The translations under genes were made by a program, and so were the position numbers. A stretch of 34,921 bases of DNA. Origin: JAGNZR01 sp051646055. GTDB taxonomy: Bacteria; Fusobacteriota; Fusobacteriia; Fusobacteriales; Fusobacteriaceae. Every line of letters begins with the position of its first letter. The first letter of the stretch is position 1. Shown here piece by piece: positions 31,453-34,921 of this stretch. The stretch covers positions 1-34,921 of the forward strand of contig JBOFCM010000006.1 in NCBI GenBank assembly GCA_051646055.1, in the 5' to 3' direction. Below the pieces are notes generated by a model. The model was not told where the DNA came from. It saw nothing but the letters and a program-made list of their open reading frames with translations, and did not search any database.

Positions 31453-34400
31453 ATGGACAGACGTATTTTTGTAAAGAAAAAAGAGGGATTTCTTGTTGAA
31501 AGCCTTTCGCTTTTGGGGGAGCTTAAGGAAAATCTTAAGGAGAACTCTTTGGAAAAAATTGATATCTATAACTGTTATGATGTTTTTAACTGTACACAGG
31601 AAGAGATTAATCTACTAAAAAAGAAAGTTTTATCTGAGCCTGTTACTGATGAGGTTTTTGAGGAGATTGATTTATCTGAAAAAACTTTCCTTTCAACAGA
31701 ATATCTTCCAGGACAGTATGATCAGCGTGCCGATTCAGCTGAACAGTGTCTAAAGCTTTTAGGAACAGGAGAAAAAGTAAAAATAAAAAGTGGAAGACTT
31801 TATATTTTTCATGGAGAAATTAGCTCTCTAGAAAAAATAAAAGGATATCTTATTAATCCCATAGAGAGCCGTGAAAAAAATCTTGAAACGCTTTCTTTTC
31901 AAGAAGATATTGAAATCGAACCTGTAAAAACTTTCCATGGATTTATAGATTTTGGGATTCAAAAACTAGAGAGATTTCTGACAGAAAATTCTCTAGCCAT
32001 GACTCTTGAAGATTTAAAGCATATCCAGGAATATTTTAAGAATGAAGAAAAACGTAATCCTACTGAGACTGAAATAAAGGTGCTTGATACTTACTGGTCT
32101 GATCATTGCAGACATACTACCTTTGAAACTGAACTTAAAGACATAAAATTTTCTCAGGGACTTTTCTCCCAAGAGATGAAAGAAACATATCAAAAATATC
32201 TTGAACTCAGAAAGGAACTTAAGCGTGAAAATAGACCTCTTACTCTTATGGATATGGCAACTATCGGAGCTAGATTCATAAAGATGAAAGGAGATTTGGA
32301 AGATCTTGAAATTTCAGAAGAAGTAAATGCTTGTAGTATCGTTGTAGATGTTGATGTTGACGGTGTTATTGAAAAATATCTTCTTATGTTTAAAAATGAA
32401 ACTCATAATCATCCTACAGAAATTGAACCTTTTGGAGGAGCAAGCACATGTGTCGGAGGAGCTATCAGAGACCCTCTTTCAGGCCGTGCTTACGTATATC
32501 AGGCTATGAGAATCACAGGGGCTGGAGATATTTCTCAGCCCATGGAAAATACCCTTCCTAACAAGCTTCCTCAGAGAATTATCTCTAAAGGTGCTGCTGC
32601 TGGATACTCAGCTTATGGTAATCAGATAGGATTAACTACAACTTTTGTGCGTGAAATTTTTCATCCTGGGTATGTTGCCAAGAGAATGGAAGTAGGTGCT
32701 GTTGTTGGTGCTGTTAAGCAGGATTATGTAAGACGTGAAACTCCAACATCCGGGGATTTAGTTGTTGTGCTTGGAGGAGCTACTGGAAGAGATGGGGTCG
32801 GTGGAGCTACTGGTTCATCAAAGGAGCACAACGAAACCTCACTTACAAAATGCTCATCTGAGGTTCAAAAAGGAAATGCCCCAGTTGAAAGAAGAATCCA
32901 GAGACTTTTCCGTAATTCGGAAGTTACAAAACTTATAAAAAAATCCAATGACTTCGGAGCCGGAGGTGTAAGTGTTGCCATAGGTGAAATAGCTGAAGGT
33001 GTGACTGTAGATCTGGATAATATTCATGTGAAATATGCCGGACTCAATGGAACAGATCTTGCTATATCTGAATCCCAGGAGCGGATGGCTGTAGTTATTG
33101 AACCTAAAGATTATGATACTCTTATAAAACTTGCCCAGGAAGAAAATTTAGAAACTGCTCTAGTAGGAAAAGTAACTGAAGAAAAAAGACTTATTATCAG
33201 ATACCGTGGTGAAACTCTTGTCAATATATCTCGTGAATTTCTCGATACCAATGGAGTAAGGAATGTTCAAGATGTTTTAGTATCATCTGGGGAATCTCTT
33301 CCTGAGCCTGAAGTTTTCAGTGAAAATTCTCTAAAATCTATGCTTAAATCACTTAATGTAGCTTCTCAGAGAGGAATGACAGAGATGTTCGATGCTTCCA
33401 TCGGACGTGGAACTGTTCTTATGCCTTTTGGTGGAAAATATCAACTTACTCCTAGTGAGGCAAGTGTACAAAAAATTGCAACTGATGGTTTTACAAATAC
33501 GTGCTCTATACTTGCCCATGGTTATAATCCATTTATCTCCTCAGCTTCGCCTTATCTTGGAGCTATCTATGCTGTTGTTGAATCTCTAGGAAGATTAACT
33601 GCTACTGGAGGAGATTATAGAAAAGCTCGTTTAAGTTTCCAAGAATATTTTGAAAAACTTGGAAGTTCTAAAGAAAAATGGGGAAAACCTTTTCAGGCAT
33701 TATTGGGAGCACTTGAAGCTCAGCTCCAATTTAACACTCCTGCGATTGGAGGAAAAGATAGTATGAGTGGAACATTTAAAGATATTCACGTTCCTCCTAC
33801 ACTTATCTCCTTTGCAGTTACAACTGAAAAAGTTGAAAATATAATATCCCCTGAATTTAAAAAGAATGGAAATTATATCTACCTTATCCATCACTCTCCT
33901 AAAGAAAATAATTTTCCTAATTATGAATCTATAAGAAACAATATGGATTTCATAAGAGACGGAATTAAATCTAAAGCTATCATTTCAGCTTCAACAATCG
34001 GATTTGGTGGTTGGGCTGAAGCAGTTATTAAAATGGGACTAGGAAACGGAATTGGTGGAGATTTTAATTGCTCTATCTCACCTCTGAAAACTCTTCCTGG
34101 TTCATTCCTTGTGGAATCTTCTGAAAAATTGGAGAGAGGAATTTTAATAGGAAAAACAAGCGATACTTCTTCTGTATATATAAACGGAATTAAAATAGAG
34201 CTCTCAGAAGCAAAAGATATTTTAGAGAAAAAATTTAAGAAAATATATCCCTATAATTATCAGGGGGAAATAACAGAAACAGTATTAGAAAAAAACACTG
34301 ATATTTCACTTCCAATTATTAAAAAAGCCGATGTTCTTCACGATAAACCTAAAGTTTTAATTACAGTTTTTCCTGGAACAAACTCAGAATATGACACTGA

Positions 34401-34921
34401 AAAAGCATTTAAAAAAGCTGGAGCCGAAACCGAAATTTTTCTATTCAGAAATCTTACTCAAAAAGATATTGAAGATTCTATAGATGCTCTCTGTTCAAAG
34501 CTTGAAAATTCTCAAATTTTCATGATCCCTGGTGGCTTTAGTGCCGGAGATGAACCAGACGGCTCAGGAAAATTTATTGCTAATATTCTTCAGAATGAAA
34601 AAATTAAGGAAGCTACTCAGAAATTCTTAAAAAAACAGGGACTTATCTTGGGAATCTGTAATGGATTCCAAGCTCTTATAAAATCAGGGCTTCTTCCTTA
34701 TGGAGACGTAGACAAATTAAATGAAAATGCTCCTACTCTCTTTAGAAATGATATCAACCGTCATGTTTCGAGAATAATAAAGACTCGAATCTCTTCTAAC
34801 CATTCTCCTTGGCTTTCATCCTATGAAATGGGAGAAATCCATAATCTTCCAATCTCCCATGGAGAAGGAAAATTTGTAATCAGTGAGGAATTATTCAGAG
34901 AGCTGGAAAAAAACAATCAGA
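31453..34921 (+). CDS. purL: Phosphoribosylformylglycinamidine synthase, single-chain (3' end cut)
   Basis: Large FGAM synthase combining synthetase and glutaminase in one chain. The frame is open from the ATG at 31453 (GGGGGAGAG just upstream) to the window end, 1156 codons plus one base. Synthetase motifs include TYWSDHCRHTTF, KNETHNHPTEIEPFGGAS (Thr317 onward), GGATGRDGVGGATGSS and IGGKDSMSGTF. The C-terminal class I glutaminase begins PKVLITVFPGTNSEYDTE and has PGGFSAGDEP and the nucleophile Cys1069 in GICNGFQAL; ISHGEGKF follows. The triad His and Glu should lie in the missing C-terminus, perhaps 80 residues. This replaces the three-gene purSQL form of Bacillus. It lies 11 bases after purK. 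Confidence 0.97.
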   Translation, partial: MDRRIFVKKKEGFLVESLSLLGELKENLKENSLEKIDIYNCYDVFNCTQEEINLLKKKVLSEPVTDEVFEEIDLSEKTFLSTEYLPGQYDQRADSAEQCLKLLGTGEKVKIKSGRLYIFHGEISSLEKIKGYLINPIESREKNLETLSFQEDIEIEPVKTFHGFIDFGIQKLERFLTENSLAMTLEDLKHIQEYFKNEEKRNPTETEIKVLDTYWSDHCRHTTFETELKDIKFSQGLFSQEMKETYQKYLELRKELKRENRPLTLMDMATIGARFIKMKGDLEDLEISEEVNACSIVVDVDVDGVIEKYLLMFKNETHNHPTEIEPFGGASTCVGGAIRDPLSGRAYVYQAMRITGAGDISQPMENTLPNKLPQRIISKGAAAGYSAYGNQIGLTTTFVREIFHPGYVAKRMEVGAVVGAVKQDYVRRETPTSGDLVVVLGGATGRDGVGGATGSSKEHNETSLTKCSSEVQKGNAPVERRIQRLFRNSEVTKLIKKSNDFGAGGVSVAIGEIAEGVTVDLDNIHVKYAGLNGTDLAISESQERMAVVIEPKDYDTLIKLAQEENLETALVGKVTEEKRLIIRYRGETLVNISREFLDTNGVRNVQDVLVSSGESLPEPEVFSENSLKSMLKSLNVASQRGMTEMFDASIGRGTVLMPFGGKYQLTPSEASVQKIATDGFTNTCSILAHGYNPFISSASPYLGAIYAVVESLGRLTATGGDYRKARLSFQEYFEKLGSSKEKWGKPFQALLGALEAQLQFNTPAIGGKDSMSGTFKDIHVPPTLISFAVTTEKVENIISPEFKKNGNYIYLIHHSPKENNFPNYESIRNNMDFIRDGIKSKAIISASTIGFGGWAEAVIKMGLGNGIGGDFNCSISPLKTLPGSFLVESSEKLERGILIGKTSDTSSVYINGIKIELSEAKDILEKKFKKIYPYNYQGEITETVLEKNTDISLPIIKKADVLHDKPKVLITVFPGTNSEYDTEKAFKKAGAETEIFLFRNLTQKDIEDSIDALCSKLENSQIFMIPGGFSAGDEPDGSGKFIANILQNEKIKEATQKFLKKQGLILGICNGFQALIKSGLLPYGDVDKLNENAPTLFRNDINRHVSRIIKTRISSNHSPWLSSYEMGEIHNLPISHGEGKFVISEELFRELEKNNQ

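Overview
The window looks like a chromosomal segment from a Fusobacteriota member, probably Fusobacteriaceae. The evidence is the 5' end of a Fusobacterium-like 16S rRNA gene, a very AT-rich coding style, Gram-negative envelope genes (OmpA-type lipoprotein, heptose-bisphosphate phosphatase), and strong Shine-Dalgarno sequences with frequent TTG and GTG starts. Genus and species cannot be fixed by reading alone.

Layout. 1-~500: 5' end of an rrn operon (minus strand) with leader and a strong promoter. 562-2739: a lipoprotein peptidoglycan amidase and a DEAD-box-type helicase. 2811-3447: a six-tRNA operon (transcribed Pro-Gly-Arg-His-Lys-Leu) with promoter and terminator. 3484-4226: an OmpA-family lipoprotein on the plus strand, converging on the division/cell-wall operon across a bidirectional terminator. 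4280-15439: a compact dcw operon, transcribed murF-mraY-murD-murG-murC-murB-ddl-ftsQ-ftsA-ftsZ from a promoter just upstream of murF; ftsW, murE, ftsI, ftsL, mraZ and rsmH are not within it. 15451-19114: gmhB, a family-5 solute-binding lipoprotein, a small XRE regulator and an EIIA-CBS-CBS fusion. 19158-26107: ldcA-oppBCDF-oppA, an LD-carboxypeptidase plus a complete oligopeptide ABC importer, preceded by a lysine riboswitch and terminator. 26124-27023: a divergent WYL-domain regulator. 27033-28118: a membrane-anchored metallophosphoesterase. 28221-29430: an encapsulin nanocompartment operon (encapsulated ferritin with cargo peptide, then shell protein). 29473-34921: the purine operon purE-purK-purL (purL cut by the window end), preceded by a guanine-class purine riboswitch, its terminator, and then a second terminator overlapped by a 30-codon ORF with a strong ribosome-binding site.

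How the parts work together. The dcw genes make lipid II precursors from UDP-MurNAc tripeptide onwards and assemble the Z ring. The amidase, LdcA and Opp importer form a plausible set for turnover and uptake of wall peptides or other lysine-containing peptides; control of ldcA-opp by lysine is the most informative regulatory link there. The purine leader appears to carry two stacked decisions: a guanine riboswitch, then a leader ORF through an A-rich tract into a second terminator. The second element resembles pyrBI-type attenuation and could sense ATP; this is the most novel hypothesis in the window.

Functions are inferred from motifs recognised by eye; no database search or RNA folding was run. 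No CRISPR array, insertion sequence, phage gene or attachment site was seen.
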